Source of the DNA: Geothrix sp. SG200
GTDB taxonomy: Bacteria > Acidobacteriota > Holophagae > Holophagales > Holophagaceae
DNA length: 64,000 nucleotides
Assembly (NCBI RefSeq): GCF_022808935.1
Contig: NZ_JAKZFR010000006.1
Location: 1-64,000, forward strand
Reading direction: 5' to 3'
Part shown: piece by piece, positions 15,076 to 24,488 of the stretch
How positions within the stretch are numbered: position 1 is the first letter of the stretch
Layout of the letters: each line of letters begins with the position of its first letter
Notes under the pieces: model-generated
What the model was told of the DNA's origin: nothing
Database searches by the model: none
The model's input: only the letters and a program-made list of their open reading frames with translations
Translations under genes and position numbers: made by a program

Positions 15076-17652
15076 TCAGACCGTGACGGTGTCGGCGATC
15101 TCCCGGAAGTCCGCGATCTGGTCGAAGTTCATGTAGCGGTAGATGTCCTTCGCCTTGGCGTCCACGACGCCGATCTGGGCCCTGTACTCCTCCACCGTGG
15201 GGATCTTCCCGAGGAGGGCGCAGATGGCGGCCAGCTCAGCGGATCCCAGGTAGACGCGGGTGTCGAGGCCCAGGCGGTTGGGGAAGTTGCGGGTGGAGGT
15301 GGACATGGCCGTGCTGCCCTTGCGGACCTGCGCCTGGTTGCCCATGCAGAGCGAGCAGCCGGGCATCTCCATGCGGGCGCCCGTGCGGCCGAGGATGCCG
15401 TAGTAGCCCTCCTGGGTGAGGATGTAGGCGTCCATCTTGGTGGGCGGGGCGATCCAGAGCCGGGTGGAGAGGTCGGTCTTGCCGTCGAGCAGCTTCCCGG
15501 CGGCGCGGAAGTGGCCGATGTTGGTCATGCAGGAGCCGATGAACACCTCGTCGATGGTGTCGCCGGCCACGGTGGACAGCAGCTTCACGTCGTCCGGATC
15601 GTTCGGGCAGGCCACGATGGGCTCCTTCACGTCCGCGAGGTCGATCTCGATGACGGCGGCGTATTCCGCGTCCGCATCGGGGGCCAGCAGCTCGGGTTTG
15701 GCGATCCAGGCCTGCATGGCCTTGATGCGGTTCTCCAGCGTCTCGCGGTGCTCGTAGCCGTTGGCGATCATCCACTTCATGAGCGTGATGTTCGAGGTCA
15801 TGTACTCGATGATCGGTTCCTTATCCAGGCGCACGGTGCAGCCGGCGGCGGAGCGCTCGGCGGAGGCGTCCGTCAGCTCGAAGGCCTGCTCCACCTTCAG
15901 CTTGGGCAGGCCCTCGATCTCGAGGATGCGGCCGCTGAAGATGTTCTTCTTGCCCTTCTTCTCCACCGTCAGGAGGCCCTGCTGGATGGCGTAGTAGGGG
16001 ATGGCGTTCACCAGGTCGCGCAAGGTGACGCCGGGCTGCAGCTCACCCTTGAAGCGCACCAGCACGGATTCGGGCATGTCGAGCGGCATGACGCCCGTGG
16101 CGGCGGCGAAGGCCACCAGGCCCGAGCCCGCGGGAAAGGAGATGCCGATGGGGAAGCGGGTGTGGGAGTCGCCGCCGGTGCCCACGGTGTCGGGCAGGAG
16201 CAGGCGGTTCAGCCAGCTGTGGATGACGCCGTCGCCGGGCTTCAGGGAGACGCCGCCGCGGTTCGTGATGAAGGGCGGCAGCTCGCGGTGGGTCTTCACG
16301 TCCACGGGCTTGGGGTAGGGCGCGGTGTGGCAGAAGGACTGCATCACCATGTCGGCGGAGAACTGGAGGCAGGCCAGGTCCTTCAGCTCGTCGCGGGTCA
16401 TGGGGCCCGTGGTGTCCTGGGAGCCCACGGTGGTCATCTTCGGTTCGCAGTAGGTGCCGGGGCGGATGCCCTTCACGCCGCAGGCGCGTCCCACCATCTT
16501 CTGGGCGAGGCTGAAGCCCTTGCCGGTGTCCTTGGGCGTGACGGGCATGCGGAAGGCGGTGGAGGCTGGCAGGCCCAGGGCCGCGCGGGCCTTGGTGGTG
16601 AGGCCGCGGCCCACGATGAGGGGGATGCGGCCGCCGGCGCGGACCTCGTCGAAGATCACGTCGGACTTCACCTTGAACTCGGCGATGACCTGCCCGTTCT
16701 TCAGGGCCTTGCCCTCATAGGGGCGCAGCTCGATGACATCGCCCATCTCCATGCCGTTCACGTCCAGCTCGATGGGCAGGGCGCCGGCGTCCTCCATGGT
16801 GTTGTAGAAGATGGGGGCGATCTTGGTGCCGAGACACACGCCGCCGAAGCGCTTGTTGGGCACGAAGGGGATGTCCTCGCCCGTGAACCACAGCACGGAG
16901 TTGGTGGCGGACTTGCGGGAGGAACCGGTGCCCACCACATCGCCCACGTAGGCCACCAGGTTCCCCTTGGCCTTGAGGCCCTCGAGCTGCTTGAGCGGAC
17001 CCACCTTGCCCGGGTCGTCGGGATTGATGCCGGGCCGGGCGTTCTTCAGCATGGCCAGGGCGTGGAGCGGGATGTCGGGGCGGCTCCACGCGTCGGGCGC
17101 GGGGGAGAGGTCGTCGGTGTTGGTCTCGCCGGTCACCTTGAACACGGTGAGCGTGAGGCTCTGGGGCACCTCGGGGCGGCTGGTGAACCACTCGGCCTCG
17201 GCCCAGGACTTCAGCACGGCCTGGGCATTCTGGTTGCCCTTGTCGGCCTTGGCCTTCACGTCTTCGAAGGCGTCGAAGACCAGCAGGGTCTTCTTGAGGC
17301 CCTCGGCGGCGATCGCGCCCACGGCAGCGTCGTCCAGCAGGTCGATGAGGGGCTTGACGTTGAAGCCGCCCAGCATGGTGCCCAGCAGCTCCGTGGCCTT
17401 CTCGCGCGAGACCAGAGCCACCTTCTCCTTGCCACTGGCGACCGCGGCCAGGAAGGCCGCCTTCACGCGGGCGGCGTCGTCCACGCCGGCGGGCACGCGG
17501 TGGGTCAGCAGGTCGAGGAGGAAGGCCTCTTCGCCCTTGGGGGGATTGGCCAGCAGGCGGGTGAGCTCGTCGGTCTGAGCCTCGGTGAGCGGCAGGGGCG
17601 GAATCCCGAGGGCGGCACGCTCGGCAACGTGTTGGCGATAGGCTTGCAGCAC
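15076..17652 (-). CDS. acnB: Bifunctional aconitate hydratase 2 / 2-methylisocitrate dehydratase
   Basis: 858 residues, the full AcnB length and domain order: an N-terminal HEAT-like domain (residues 1 to about 160), the swivel domain next (containing [14 protein letters not shown]), then the catalytic domains. The [4Fe-4S] ligands are visible in [10 protein letters not shown] and [10 protein letters not shown]. It isomerises citrate to isocitrate in the TCA cycle. A GTG start at 17652 is chosen because it gives the family start ([17 protein letters not shown]) and is preceded by GGGGGAG; the 50 residues of open frame upstream are not AcnB-like. No other TCA-cycle gene is adjacent. Confidence 0.97.
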   Translation of the reverse strand: MLQAYRQHVAERAALGIPPLPLTEAQTDELTRLLANPPKGEEAFLLDLLTHRVPAGVDDAARVKAAFLAAVASGKEKVALVSREKATELLGTMLGGFNVKPLIDLLDDAAVGAIAAEGLKKTLLVFDAFEDVKAKADKGNQNAQAVLKSWAEAEWFTSRPEVPQSLTLTVFKVTGETNTDDLSPAPDAWSRPDIPLHALAMLKNARPGINPDDPGKVGPLKQLEGLKAKGNLVAYVGDVVGTGSSRKSATNSVLWFTGEDIPFVPNKRFGGVCLGTKIAPIFYNTMEDAGALPIELDVNGMEMGDVIELRPYEGKALKNGQVIAEFKVKSDVIFDEVRAGGRIPLIVGRGLTTKARAALGLPASTAFRMPVTPKDTGKGFSLAQKMVGRACGVKGIRPGTYCEPKMTTVGSQDTTGPMTRDELKDLACLQFSADMVMQSFCHTAPYPKPVDVKTHRELPPFITNRGGVSLKPGDGVIHSWLNRLLLPDTVGTGGDSHTRFPIGISFPAGSGLVAFAAATGVMPLDMPESVLVRFKGELQPGVTLRDLVNAIPYYAIQQGLLTVEKKGKKNIFSGRILEIEGLPKLKVEQAFELTDASAERSAAGCTVRLDKEPIIEYMTSNITLMKWMIANGYEHRETLENRIKAMQAWIAKPELLAPDADAEYAAVIEIDLADVKEPIVACPNDPDDVKLLSTVAGDTIDEVFIGSCMTNIGHFRAAGKLLDGKTDLSTRLWIAPPTKMDAYILTQEGYYGILGRTGARMEMPGCSLCMGNQAQVRKGSTAMSTSTRNFPNRLGLDTRVYLGSAELAAICALLGKIPTVEEYRAQIGVVDAKAKDIYRYMNFDQIADFREIADTVTV

Positions 17653-17817
17653 GGTCAACTCCCCCTGGAAACGCCGCTTGGCGCGAACGATATGGCTTTG
17701 GCGGGGCACCATCCCCCGCAGAGGGCAGGCATAGACTCCCGCCAGGTCCATTCTACATGGGCCGCTCTGGGGAGCGCCCACCGGCGCCGTTGTGGAGGCC
17801 AACTTCGGGGCTAATTC

Positions 17818-19524
17818 CTAGTAGCCGGCTGCCTGGCCGTCCTTCCGCGACTCGCTGGCGCCGAAGTAGACCTTCTGCCTGGGATCCCAGCGGATGGCCT
17901 GGTAGCCGCCGTAGCCACCGAACATCCAGCCCACGCCATGGCCGCGGTTCATCAGCTCGCGGACCGTCTCATAGGGAAACCCACTTTCCAGTTGGATGGT
18001 ACCCGGCAGCTTCCCCTTCTCACCCGTAGGCTCCGGCGAGCCGTCGTGGCTCATGCGGGGGGCGTCTCCAGCCTCCTGGGCGTTCATGCCGAAGTCGATG
18101 AGGTCCATCACGATCTGCGCGTGGCCGATGGGCTGGAACTCGCCGCCCATGACGCCGAAGCTCAGGAAGGGCTCGCCGTTCTTCGTGATGAAGCCCGGGA
18201 TGATGGTGTGGAACGGTCGCTTGCCAGGGGCGTAGGTGTTGGCGTTGCCTTCTTCGAGATTGAACAGCTCGCCGCGGTCCTGGAGGCAGAAGCCCAGGTC
18301 GCCCGGTGTCATGCCGCTGCCCATGCCGCGGTAGTTGCTCTGGATGAGGCTCACCATGTTGCCCTCGCCGTCGGCGGTGGTGAGGTAGACCGTGTCGCCT
18401 TCCTTCAGGGGCGGGTGGCCCGCCTCCAGGCGGCGCGAGGCCCGCTCACCGATGAGGGCCCGGCGCTGGGCGGCGTAGTCCTTCGACAGCAGCCAGGAGA
18501 GCGGCACCTTCATGAAGGCCGCGTCGGCGTAGAACTTGGCCCGGTCCTCGAAGGCCAGCTTCTTGGCCTCCGTGAACAGGTGCACGTGCTGCGGGCTGCC
18601 GAAGGGGATCTTCGAGAAGTCGTAGCCCTCGAGGATGTTCAACATCTGGAGGGCGGCGATGCCCTGGCCGTTGGGGGGCAGCTCCCACACGTCGTAGCCG
18701 CGGTAGTTCACGCTGACGGGTTCCACCCAGTCCGAGTGGTGGGCGGCCAGGTCTTCAAAGCTGAGGAAGCCTCCGTTGGCCTTCATGTAGGCGTCGATCT
18801 TCCGGGCGATCTCGCCCTTGTAGAAGGCGTCGCGGCCGTCCCTGGCGAGGACCTCCAGCGTCTTCGCCAGGCGCGGGTTGCGGAAGACCTCGCCGCTCAC
18901 GGGGCCGCGCTTGCCGTCCACGGTGAAGGTCTCGAGAAAGCCCGGGTACTTGCCCAGCACGGGCACGCTGCGGCCCCAGTAGTAGGCGATGAGTTCGGAA
19001 ACCGGGAAGCCCTCCTTGGCGTAGCGGATGGCGGGCGCCAGCACCTGGGCCATGGGGAGCTTCCCGAACTTCCGGTGCAGCTCGAACCAGCCGTCCACGC
19101 AGCCGGGCACGCTCACGGGCAGCGGTCCCTGGGGTGGGATGTGCTTCAGGCCCAGCTTCTTGAAGTGATCGAGGGTGAGGGATTTCGGCGAACGGCCGCT
19201 GCCGTTGAGGCCATGCAGCTTTTTCGTCTTCGCGTCCCACACGATGGCGTAGAGGTCACCGCCCATGCCGCTGCCCGTGGGCTCCATGAGACCCAGGGCG
19301 GCATCCGCCGCGATGGCCGCATCCACCGCGGAGCCGCCCTGCTTGAGGATATCGAGGGCGATCTGGGTCACCAGGGCCTGGCTGGTGCAGGCCATGCCGT
19401 GCTGGGCCGCCACCTCGGAGCGCGTGGCGAAGGCCCGGCCCGTGACGCGGTCGCCGGCCAGCAGGGAGAAGGCGGCCAGGGGAAGAGCGAGGCATGCCGC
19501 GGGGAGGCGCGTCGAGAGGCGCAT
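17818..19524 (-). CDS. ggt: Gamma-glutamyltransferase (gamma-glutamyl hydrolase)
   Basis: 568 residues with a signal peptide (LALPLAAFSLLAG). The N-terminal large-subunit region has QGGSAVDAAIAADAALGLMEP; the self-cleavage and catalytic threonine lies in DTVYLTTADGEGNMVSL, and the small subunit has GSGMTPGDLGF. Exported enzymes of this family break the gamma-glutamyl bond of glutathione and related peptides in the periplasm after autoprocessing into two chains. Monocistronic by spacing. Family secure; hydrolase versus transferase activity cannot be told. Confidence 0.93.
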   Translation of the reverse strand: MRLSTRLPAACLALPLAAFSLLAGDRVTGRAFATRSEVAAQHGMACTSQALVTQIALDILKQGGSAVDAAIAADAALGLMEPTGSGMGGDLYAIVWDAKTKKLHGLNGSGRSPKSLTLDHFKKLGLKHIPPQGPLPVSVPGCVDGWFELHRKFGKLPMAQVLAPAIRYAKEGFPVSELIAYYWGRSVPVLGKYPGFLETFTVDGKRGPVSGEVFRNPRLAKTLEVLARDGRDAFYKGEIARKIDAYMKANGGFLSFEDLAAHHSDWVEPVSVNYRGYDVWELPPNGQGIAALQMLNILEGYDFSKIPFGSPQHVHLFTEAKKLAFEDRAKFYADAAFMKVPLSWLLSKDYAAQRRALIGERASRRLEAGHPPLKEGDTVYLTTADGEGNMVSLIQSNYRGMGSGMTPGDLGFCLQDRGELFNLEEGNANTYAPGKRPFHTIIPGFITKNGEPFLSFGVMGGEFQPIGHAQIVMDLIDFGMNAQEAGDAPRMSHDGSPEPTGEKGKLPGTIQLESGFPYETVRELMNRGHGVGWMFGGYGGYQAIRWDPRQKVYFGASESRKDGQAAGY

Positions 19525-19623
19525 AGGGAACTCCGGGAGAGGACCTCATTGAAGCCCTGGTTGCCTCGCAAGTCGAGGCTTCATTTCGAGGTCCGCTGCG
19601 CCATGCTGGTGTCGAGGTGTCCC

Positions 19624-20109
19624 ATGACGTTCGATGCTGCCACCCGGGAAGCTCATCTTCTGCGTTACCGCACGGGCCCCGCCCTGCTCCGTCGGGCCTG
19701 GGAGGAGGTGCCCGTGGAGGCCCGCACCTGGCGACCCGCCGAGGGGAAGTGGAGCGCCCACGAGGTGGTGGTCCACTGCGCCGACTCCGAGACCTATGCC
19801 GCCATCCGGATCCGGCTCCTGCTGGCGGATCCCGAGCCCCTCATCGTGGGCTACGACGAGAACGCGTGGGCGCAGCGCTTCGACTACCATGCCTCGGACC
19901 CGGAGCTGGCGCTCCAGCTGATCGAGGCGGCGAGGGCGCACACGGTTTCCACGCTCGAGCGGCTGCCGGAATCGGCCTGGGGCCGCCTGGGTCGCCACAC
20001 GCAGAGCGGCCCTTACGGATCCGATGACTGGCTCCGGAACTACGCCGCCCACCTGGAGGTCCACGCCGCCCAGATCCGGCGGAATGCGGCAGCCTGGAAG
20101 ACGCGCTGA
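19624..20109 (+). CDS. DinB superfamily protein
   Basis: 161 residues of a four-helix bundle. Histidines in VVHCADSE and in AAHLEVHAAQ form the expected metal-binding triad. DinB/YfiT-type proteins include thiol S-transferases (bacillithiol, mycothiol) and many members of unknown function. The start at ATG 19624 follows the end of similarity; the very long open frame upstream is antisense to ggt. It is divergent from ggt and 72 bases ahead of the tautomerase gene. Confidence 0.82.
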   Translation: MTFDAATREAHLLRYRTGPALLRRAWEEVPVEARTWRPAEGKWSAHEVVVHCADSETYAAIRIRLLLADPEPLIVGYDENAWAQRFDYHASDPELALQLIEAARAHTVSTLERLPESAWGRLGRHTQSGPYGSDDWLRNYAAHLEVHAAQIRRNAAAWKTR

Positions 20110-20181
20110 ACCCCCACCAGCGAATGTCGCAACACCCTCGTCGGCCATGGCTAGAATGAGCGACTCCCCGAAGGAGATCCC

Positions 20182-20562
20182 ATGCCTCTCGTGCGCATAT
20201 CTCATCGTTCCGGCGTGAGCGACGCCTATCGGCAGACCCTGTCGGACGGCGTCCAGGAAGCGCTCGCCGCGACAGTGAACGTCCCGGCGGACGATCGCTT
20301 CCACATCCTCACGGAGCACGTCTCGGGCCTGATCTTCGATCCCCATTACCTGGGCATCGAACGGTCGCCGGAATGGGTGGCCATCCAGATCACGCTCCGG
20401 AAGGGACGCACCGTGGAGATGAAGCAGGCGCTGTACCGCCGGATCGTGGAAAACCTGGCGAAGGATCCCGGTCTCCGACCCGAGGACGTGATGATCTGCC
20501 TGGTGGAGAACGAGCTGGCCGACTGGTCCTTCGGGAAGGGTGAAGCCCAGTATGTCCGCTGA
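20182..20562 (+). CDS. Tautomerase family protein
   Basis: 126 residues, beginning MPLVRISHRSG so that Pro becomes the N-terminal catalytic base after Met removal, as in 4-oxalocrotonate tautomerase and MIF-like enzymes. The length corresponds to the longer single-chain beta-alpha-beta duplicated form. AAGGAG lies six bases before the ATG. The 3' end overlaps the start of the arylamine N-acetyltransferase gene, suggesting a two-gene operon for handling aromatic or unsaturated acids. That link is inference. Confidence 0.87.
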   Translation: MPLVRISHRSGVSDAYRQTLSDGVQEALAATVNVPADDRFHILTEHVSGLIFDPHYLGIERSPEWVAIQITLRKGRTVEMKQALYRRIVENLAKDPGLRPEDVMICLVENELADWSFGKGEAQYVR

Positions 20563-21349
20563 CCTCGACCTGGACGCCTACCTGCGGCGCATCGGCTTCG
20601 CGGGCGAGCCGCGGCCCGACCTGGCCACGCTGCGGGCTCTGCATCTGGCCCACGCCTCCACCATCCCCTTCGAGAACCTGGACATCCAGATGGGGCTGCC
20701 CATCCGCCTGGACCTTGCCTCCCTCCAGGCCAAGCTGGTGCGCCGCCGCCGCGGCGGCTACTGCTTCGAGCAGAACGGCCTCTTCCTGGCGGTACTCCGT
20801 CGCGTGGGCTTCGAGGTCATCCCCTGCGAGGCGAGGGTGCGTCGCGGCGCGACCGCGCTGCTCCCCCGCACCCACATGCTGCTGCTGGTGCTGCTGGAGG
20901 GCGGACGCTGGCTCTGTGACGTGGGCTTCGGCGGGGAGGGGCTGTTGCAACCCCTGCCATTGGACGGCCAGCCCCATGTCCAGTTCCTGCACCGCTACCG
21001 CGTGGCCGAGGAGACGGATGGAGAGCCGCTGAACGTGCTCCAGTGCCTCCAGGACGGCACCTGGGTGGACTTCTACGCGTTCCGGGCCGAGGAGCGGTTC
21101 CCGGTGGACTACGAGATGGCCAACCATTACACAAGCACCCATCCCGAGTCCCGCTTCGTGGCCACCCTCACGGCGCAGCTTCCGGGCCCCGAGGTGCGCC
21201 GCATCCTCCGCAACCGCGCCTATGCCGAGATCCGCGGCGACGCCATCGAGGGTCGCGAGCTTACGCCGGAAGAGGTCATCCCCGTCCTGAGGGAGGTCTT
21301 CGGGCTGGACGTTCCCGAAGGGGCGAGCTTCCGGGCCTTCGGAGGCTAG
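20552..21349 (+). CDS. nat: Arylamine N-acetyltransferase
   Basis: 265 residues. The Cys-His-Asp triad is intact: RRGGYCFEQNGLF, RTHMLLLV and CDVGFGGEG. The motif IPFENLDIQ near residue 40 is diagnostic of the family. It transfers acetyl or longer acyl groups from CoA to aromatic amines or hydrazines by a ping-pong mechanism. ATG 20552 is preferred; an in-frame GTG at 20540 would add four residues. Overlaps the tautomerase stop by 11 bases and the convergent hemerythrin gene by 4. Confidence 0.94.
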   Translation: MSADLDLDAYLRRIGFAGEPRPDLATLRALHLAHASTIPFENLDIQMGLPIRLDLASLQAKLVRRRRGGYCFEQNGLFLAVLRRVGFEVIPCEARVRRGATALLPRTHMLLLVLLEGGRWLCDVGFGGEGLLQPLPLDGQPHVQFLHRYRVAEETDGEPLNVLQCLQDGTWVDFYAFRAEERFPVDYEMANHYTSTHPESRFVATLTAQLPGPEVRRILRNRAYAEIRGDAIEGRELTPEEVIPVLREVFGLDVPEGASFRAFGG

Positions 21350-22047
21350 TCTCCGTAGCGCGTGGGAAGGGCCGCCAGTTCCCGGGACACTTCGCCGGCC
21401 AGATGCCTCCTCTGGGCCTCGGGGAGCTGGTCGGCCACCGGGTAGATCCGCTCCTCCTCCAGGGAGTTGTGCGCTGCCAGGCGACGTTGGACGGCCTCGA
21501 CACCGGACCGGATCGCGGCCCAGTCCAGCTCGGCCCCCTTCAGGGCGTTCACGGCCGCCGCCAGGGTGGCCATGAAGAAGTCGTGGTCCTCGCGCAGGGT
21601 CTGGAGGGCCTCCGCCAGGTCCGGGCGGGCCTCGGCCACGGCAGGGAAGAGGGCCCTGTGCTCTGCGCGGATGTGCACGGCCAGGCGCATCCAGATCCGA
21701 TCCAGGGCCCGGTGCGCCTCCGGCTGGAGACCGCGATCCATGGCCATCCTGGCTTCTCCGAAGAGCGCATCGATCTCGGCATGGTCCGCCGCCAGGTGGC
21801 CGGCGATGGGATCCGGGCTCTCCCTCCCGGCGCTCTCCCGGGCGGCGATGACATGCTCGGCCTTCCCAGATTCGAAGATCTTCTGCAGCTCGAGGAAGGT
21901 GGCGCCCAGGGCAGAGCCCTGCGCCCGCCGCCGTCGCCAGTAGATCCAGCCGCGGGCCTCCATCCAGAGCCCCAGCCGGTCCAGCAGGCCCAAGGCCACC
22001 ACGACGAGGGCGAGAGCCAGGAGGGGGTCGGGCGGCGAGATGGACAC
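21346..22047 (-). CDS. Membrane-anchored hemerythrin (HHE) domain protein
   Basis: 233 residues. An N-terminal membrane segment (LLALALVVVALGLLDRLGL) is followed by a basic stretch and a short conserved region (ATFLELQKIFESGKAEHVIAA) also seen in DUF6191-type proteins, then a hemerythrin four-helix domain. Iron-ligand candidates are HLAADHAEID, HIRAEHRALFP, REDHDFF and HNSLEEERIYP. Such domains bind a di-iron centre for O2, NO or iron sensing. Membrane tethering with a cytoplasmic HHE domain is the likely topology. Confidence 0.82.
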   Translation of the reverse strand: MSISPPDPLLALALVVVALGLLDRLGLWMEARGWIYWRRRRAQGSALGATFLELQKIFESGKAEHVIAARESAGRESPDPIAGHLAADHAEIDALFGEARMAMDRGLQPEAHRALDRIWMRLAVHIRAEHRALFPAVAEARPDLAEALQTLREDHDFFMATLAAAVNALKGAELDWAAIRSGVEAVQRRLAAHNSLEEERIYPVADQLPEAQRRHLAGEVSRELAALPTRYGD

Positions 22048-22098
22048 GGAGTCTCCTGCCGGAGCGTGGGATCATGGTGCCATGACCAAGGTTGCGCC

Positions 22099-22581
22099 AT
22101 GAGCGCCAAGGCGCCATCCACCAACGCCACGCGGCTGCTCCGGCAGGCGGGCGTGGCCTACACCGAGCACCTCTACCGCTACGAGGACCACGGCGGGACG
22201 GCCGTGAGCGCCCGGGAGCTGGGCGTGGATGAGCACGCGGTCATCAAGACGCTGGTGATGGAGGATGAGAAGGGCGTGCCGCTCGTCATCCTCATGCACG
22301 GCGATCGCGAGGTGAGCACGAAAGAACTGGCCCGCCAGGTCGGCGCGAAGACCGTGCAGCCCTGCAAGCCCGAGGTGGCCAACCGCCACAGCGGCTACCT
22401 GGTGGGCGGCACCAGCCCCCTCGGCACCAGGAAGGCCATGCCCATCCACGCCGAGGCCAGCATCTTCGTGCTGCCGAAGATCTATCTCAACGGCGGCAGC
22501 CGCGGCTTCCTTGTGGGGCTGGATCCGAAGGATCTGGAGCGGGTGTTGAAGATCGTCCGGGTGAACGTGGCGATTCCGTAG
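22099..22581 (+). CDS. ybaK: Cys-tRNA(Pro)/Cys-tRNA(Cys) deacylase, YbaK type
   Basis: 160 residues of the YbaK/EbsC editing-domain fold. The conserved lysine is in DEHAVIKTLVMEDE, and the C-terminal half has HSGYLVGGTSPLGTRKAMP and IYLNGGSRGFLVG, both typical of YbaK proper. It removes cysteine mischarged on tRNA(Pro) in trans. The start is the first ATG matching the family; it lies 52 bases from the divergent hemerythrin gene. Confidence 0.94.
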   Translation: MSAKAPSTNATRLLRQAGVAYTEHLYRYEDHGGTAVSARELGVDEHAVIKTLVMEDEKGVPLVILMHGDREVSTKELARQVGAKTVQPCKPEVANRHSGYLVGGTSPLGTRKAMPIHAEASIFVLPKIYLNGGSRGFLVGLDPKDLERVLKIVRVNVAIP

Positions 22582-22608
22582 GCGCCGACACACTCCTTCA
22601 GACTGTTT

Positions 22609-22641
22609 AACCGCAGAGAACGCGGAGAGCGCAGAGGAATT
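22609..22641. repeat. Left 33-bp inverted repeat bounding the AT-rich islet
   Basis: AACCGCAGAGAACGCGGAGA followed by GCGCAGAGGAATT. The reverse complement of 23425-23457 matches it at 30 of 33 positions. A third, single copy lies at 9388-9418. Confidence 0.85.
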
Positions 22642-22718
22642 TTGTCAAAGACTGCCAGAGAAATCTCCGGCGCAAAGGGGGACTGAACTTTCGAAGATTT
22701 CATTGGTGGAACCGGCTC

Positions 22719-23018
22719 TCAATTACTGATGGGCGCCCGTAGCTTCTTTCCAGTTCTGTAAATGATCGTGATAATCACGATTGATCCGAAGAACACTGCT
22801 GTATCGAGCAATTCCCAGCCACCACCCGGAGATCCCACCTGACTGAATAGACCAGAACACCCGGGGGTCGCTCCGAGGATCCGTCCCAGACCATCTCTGT
22901 GCACCCCTGTCCTGGGATCTATATTTTCGACATAACCTACCAAGACAAGTGCCAGGGCCAAGCAGGCAGCGTAGAGAATCGCGATTCCTTGGAGGATCAA
23001 TCCAACACCTTTTCTCAT
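22719..23018 (-). CDS. Small membrane protein of unknown function
   Basis: 99 residues with two membrane segments (ILQGIAILYAACLALALVLVGY and TAVFFGSIVIITIIY, the first shown in part) separated by a polar loop with a single cysteine. No family recognised. Base composition is much more AT-rich than the rest of the window, with codons such as ATA and TTA that are otherwise rare. It follows the 110-residue lipoprotein-like gene by 4 bases, so the two form one operon. Likely acquired. Confidence 0.6.
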   Translation of the reverse strand: MRKGVGLILQGIAILYAACLALALVLVGYVENIDPRTGVHRDGLGRILGATPGCSGLFSQVGSPGGGWELLDTAVFFGSIVIITIIYRTGKKLRAPISN

Positions 23019-23022
23019 TGGC

Positions 23023-23355
23023 CTACTCCCTGTCGAATCCGTGACGAACGTCAGGGTTCTGATTGACGAAGGTGTTCAAACCACGTCCTTCTGAAGCAAG
23101 CGCCTTCATTTGATCAATTTTACTGGGGTGGATTCGCTTGGTTGAGTAGGTATAGACACGTTTGTTGCGGAAACGAATCTTGATGAATTCCTCTCCGATT
23201 TGGAATGCCTCGACACCGGATCGGTCGCTTCCCAGGTATGGCTGCCACTCGACATCTCTCGATGCACCCACCTCCTGCCTGCTCACGTTTGCCCAGTCGC
23301 ATCCACCAGAAATAAGGATGGCGCAGCCTATCGCAGCAACGACGATTTTGTTCAT
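23023..23355 (-). CDS. Putative lipoprotein with a KTSC-like domain
   Basis: 110 residues. A hydrophobic N-terminus ends in ILISGGCDW, a possible though not ideal lipobox. The C-terminal half (IKIRFRNKRVYTYSTKRI, then LASEGRGLNTFVNQN) resembles the small KTSC domain. AT-rich like its downstream neighbour. Both genes lie between two 33-bp inverted repeats. The function is unknown and the domain call is tentative. Confidence 0.55.
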   Translation of the reverse strand: MNKIVVAAIGCAILISGGCDWANVSRQEVGASRDVEWQPYLGSDRSGVEAFQIGEEFIKIRFRNKRVYTYSTKRIHPSKIDQMKALASEGRGLNTFVNQNPDVRHGFDRE

Positions 23356-23424
23356 GACGTATCCAAGATCATTGACGAAAAAGATACATCTTAGTTAGGT
23401 ACCGGTATCATTAATTTATCAACC

Positions 23425-23457
23425 AATTCCTCCGCGTTCTCTGCGTTCTCTGCGGTT
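23425..23457. repeat. Right 33-bp inverted repeat bounding the AT-rich islet
   Basis: AATTCCTCCGCGTTCTCTGC followed by GTTCTCTGCGGTT; reverse complement of the left copy with three mismatches. Ends 58 bases before the aldo/keto reductase gene. Confidence 0.85.
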
Positions 23458-23514
23458 GAGCCTTATCTTTATTCGGGCCCGCCTCACCCTCTCAGCGGAC
23501 CTTCGGAGGTTTCG

Positions 23515-24468
23515 ATGACGCACACCAGGCGCCCCCTCGGCCGGACCGGCCTCTCCATCTCCCCGCTGGTCTTTGGCGGCAATGTGTTCGGCTGGACCAT
23601 CGACAAGAAGACCTCGTTCGAGATCCTGGACCGCTTCGCGGGAGCGGGTTTCGAGGCCTTGGACACCGCCGACGTCTACTCGATCTGGAAGCCCGGGAAC
23701 CAGGGCGGCGAATCCGAGGCGATCATCGGGGAGTGGATGAAGGACCGCCGCTGCCGCGACCGGATCGTCCTCATCACCAAGGTGGGGATGGAGATGGGGC
23801 CGGATCGGAAGGGCCTGTCCGCGGCCTGGATCGAGCGCGCCGTGGAGGACTCCCTGCGCCGCCTCCAGACCGACCACATTGACGTCTACCTGTCCCACAA
23901 GTTCGATCCGGGCACGCCCCATGAGGAGACCCTTGCCGCCTACCAGAAGCTGATCGCCGCCGGGAAGGTGCGGGCCGTCGGGGCCTCCAACTACGACGCG
24001 GGCCAGTTGGGCGCGGCCCTCGGCGCCTCCGCCAAGGGCCTTCCCCGCTACGAGGTTCTGCAGCCGGAGTACAACCTGTACGACCGCCAGAGCTACGACG
24101 GCGCCCTCCGGGACCTCGCCATGGCCGAGGGGCTGGGCGTCATCACCTACTTCAGCCTGGCCAAGGGCTTCCTCAGCGGTAAGTACCGCAGCGAAGCGGA
24201 TCTCGGGAAGAGCCCGCGGGGGAAGGGGGTCAAGGGCTACCTGAACGAGCGGGGCTTCCGCATCCTGGGGGTGCTGGACACCGTGGCCGCGCGGCACGGG
24301 GCCAAGCCTGCGGAGGTGGCCCTGGCCTGGCTCATGGCGCGCCCCGGCGTCACGGCTCCCATCGCCAGCGCCACCAGCCTGGACCAGCTGGACAGCCTGA
24401 TCCGCGCGGCCTCGCTGACGCTGAGCGCCGAAGACATGGCCGCCCTGGAGACCGCCAGCCGGTACTGA
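23515..24468 (+). CDS. Aldo/keto reductase
   Basis: 317 residues of the (beta/alpha)8 AKR fold. Catalytic tetrad: Asp and Tyr in LDTADVYSIW, Lys in LITKVGMEMG, His in DVYLSHKFDPG. The start RRPLGRTGLSISPLVFGGN is typical of the AKR12/YajO-like oxidoreductases. NADPH is the likely cofactor, and aldehydes or ketones the substrates. The ATG follows TTCGGAGG. Single gene; convergent with the next. Confidence 0.93.
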   Translation: MTHTRRPLGRTGLSISPLVFGGNVFGWTIDKKTSFEILDRFAGAGFEALDTADVYSIWKPGNQGGESEAIIGEWMKDRRCRDRIVLITKVGMEMGPDRKGLSAAWIERAVEDSLRRLQTDHIDVYLSHKFDPGTPHEETLAAYQKLIAAGKVRAVGASNYDAGQLGAALGASAKGLPRYEVLQPEYNLYDRQSYDGALRDLAMAEGLGVITYFSLAKGFLSGKYRSEADLGKSPRGKGVKGYLNERGFRILGVLDTVAARHGAKPAEVALAWLMARPGVTAPIASATSLDQLDSLIRAASLTLSAEDMAALETASRY

Positions 24469-24488
24469 GTTGCACCGGAGGCCGGCGC

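Noticed and set aside
23162-23398. Plus-strand small frames in the AT-rich islet
   Set aside because: They overlap the lipoprotein-like gene on the minus strand, which has a signal-peptide-like start and a tight operon with the next gene; the plus-strand peptides show no such features.
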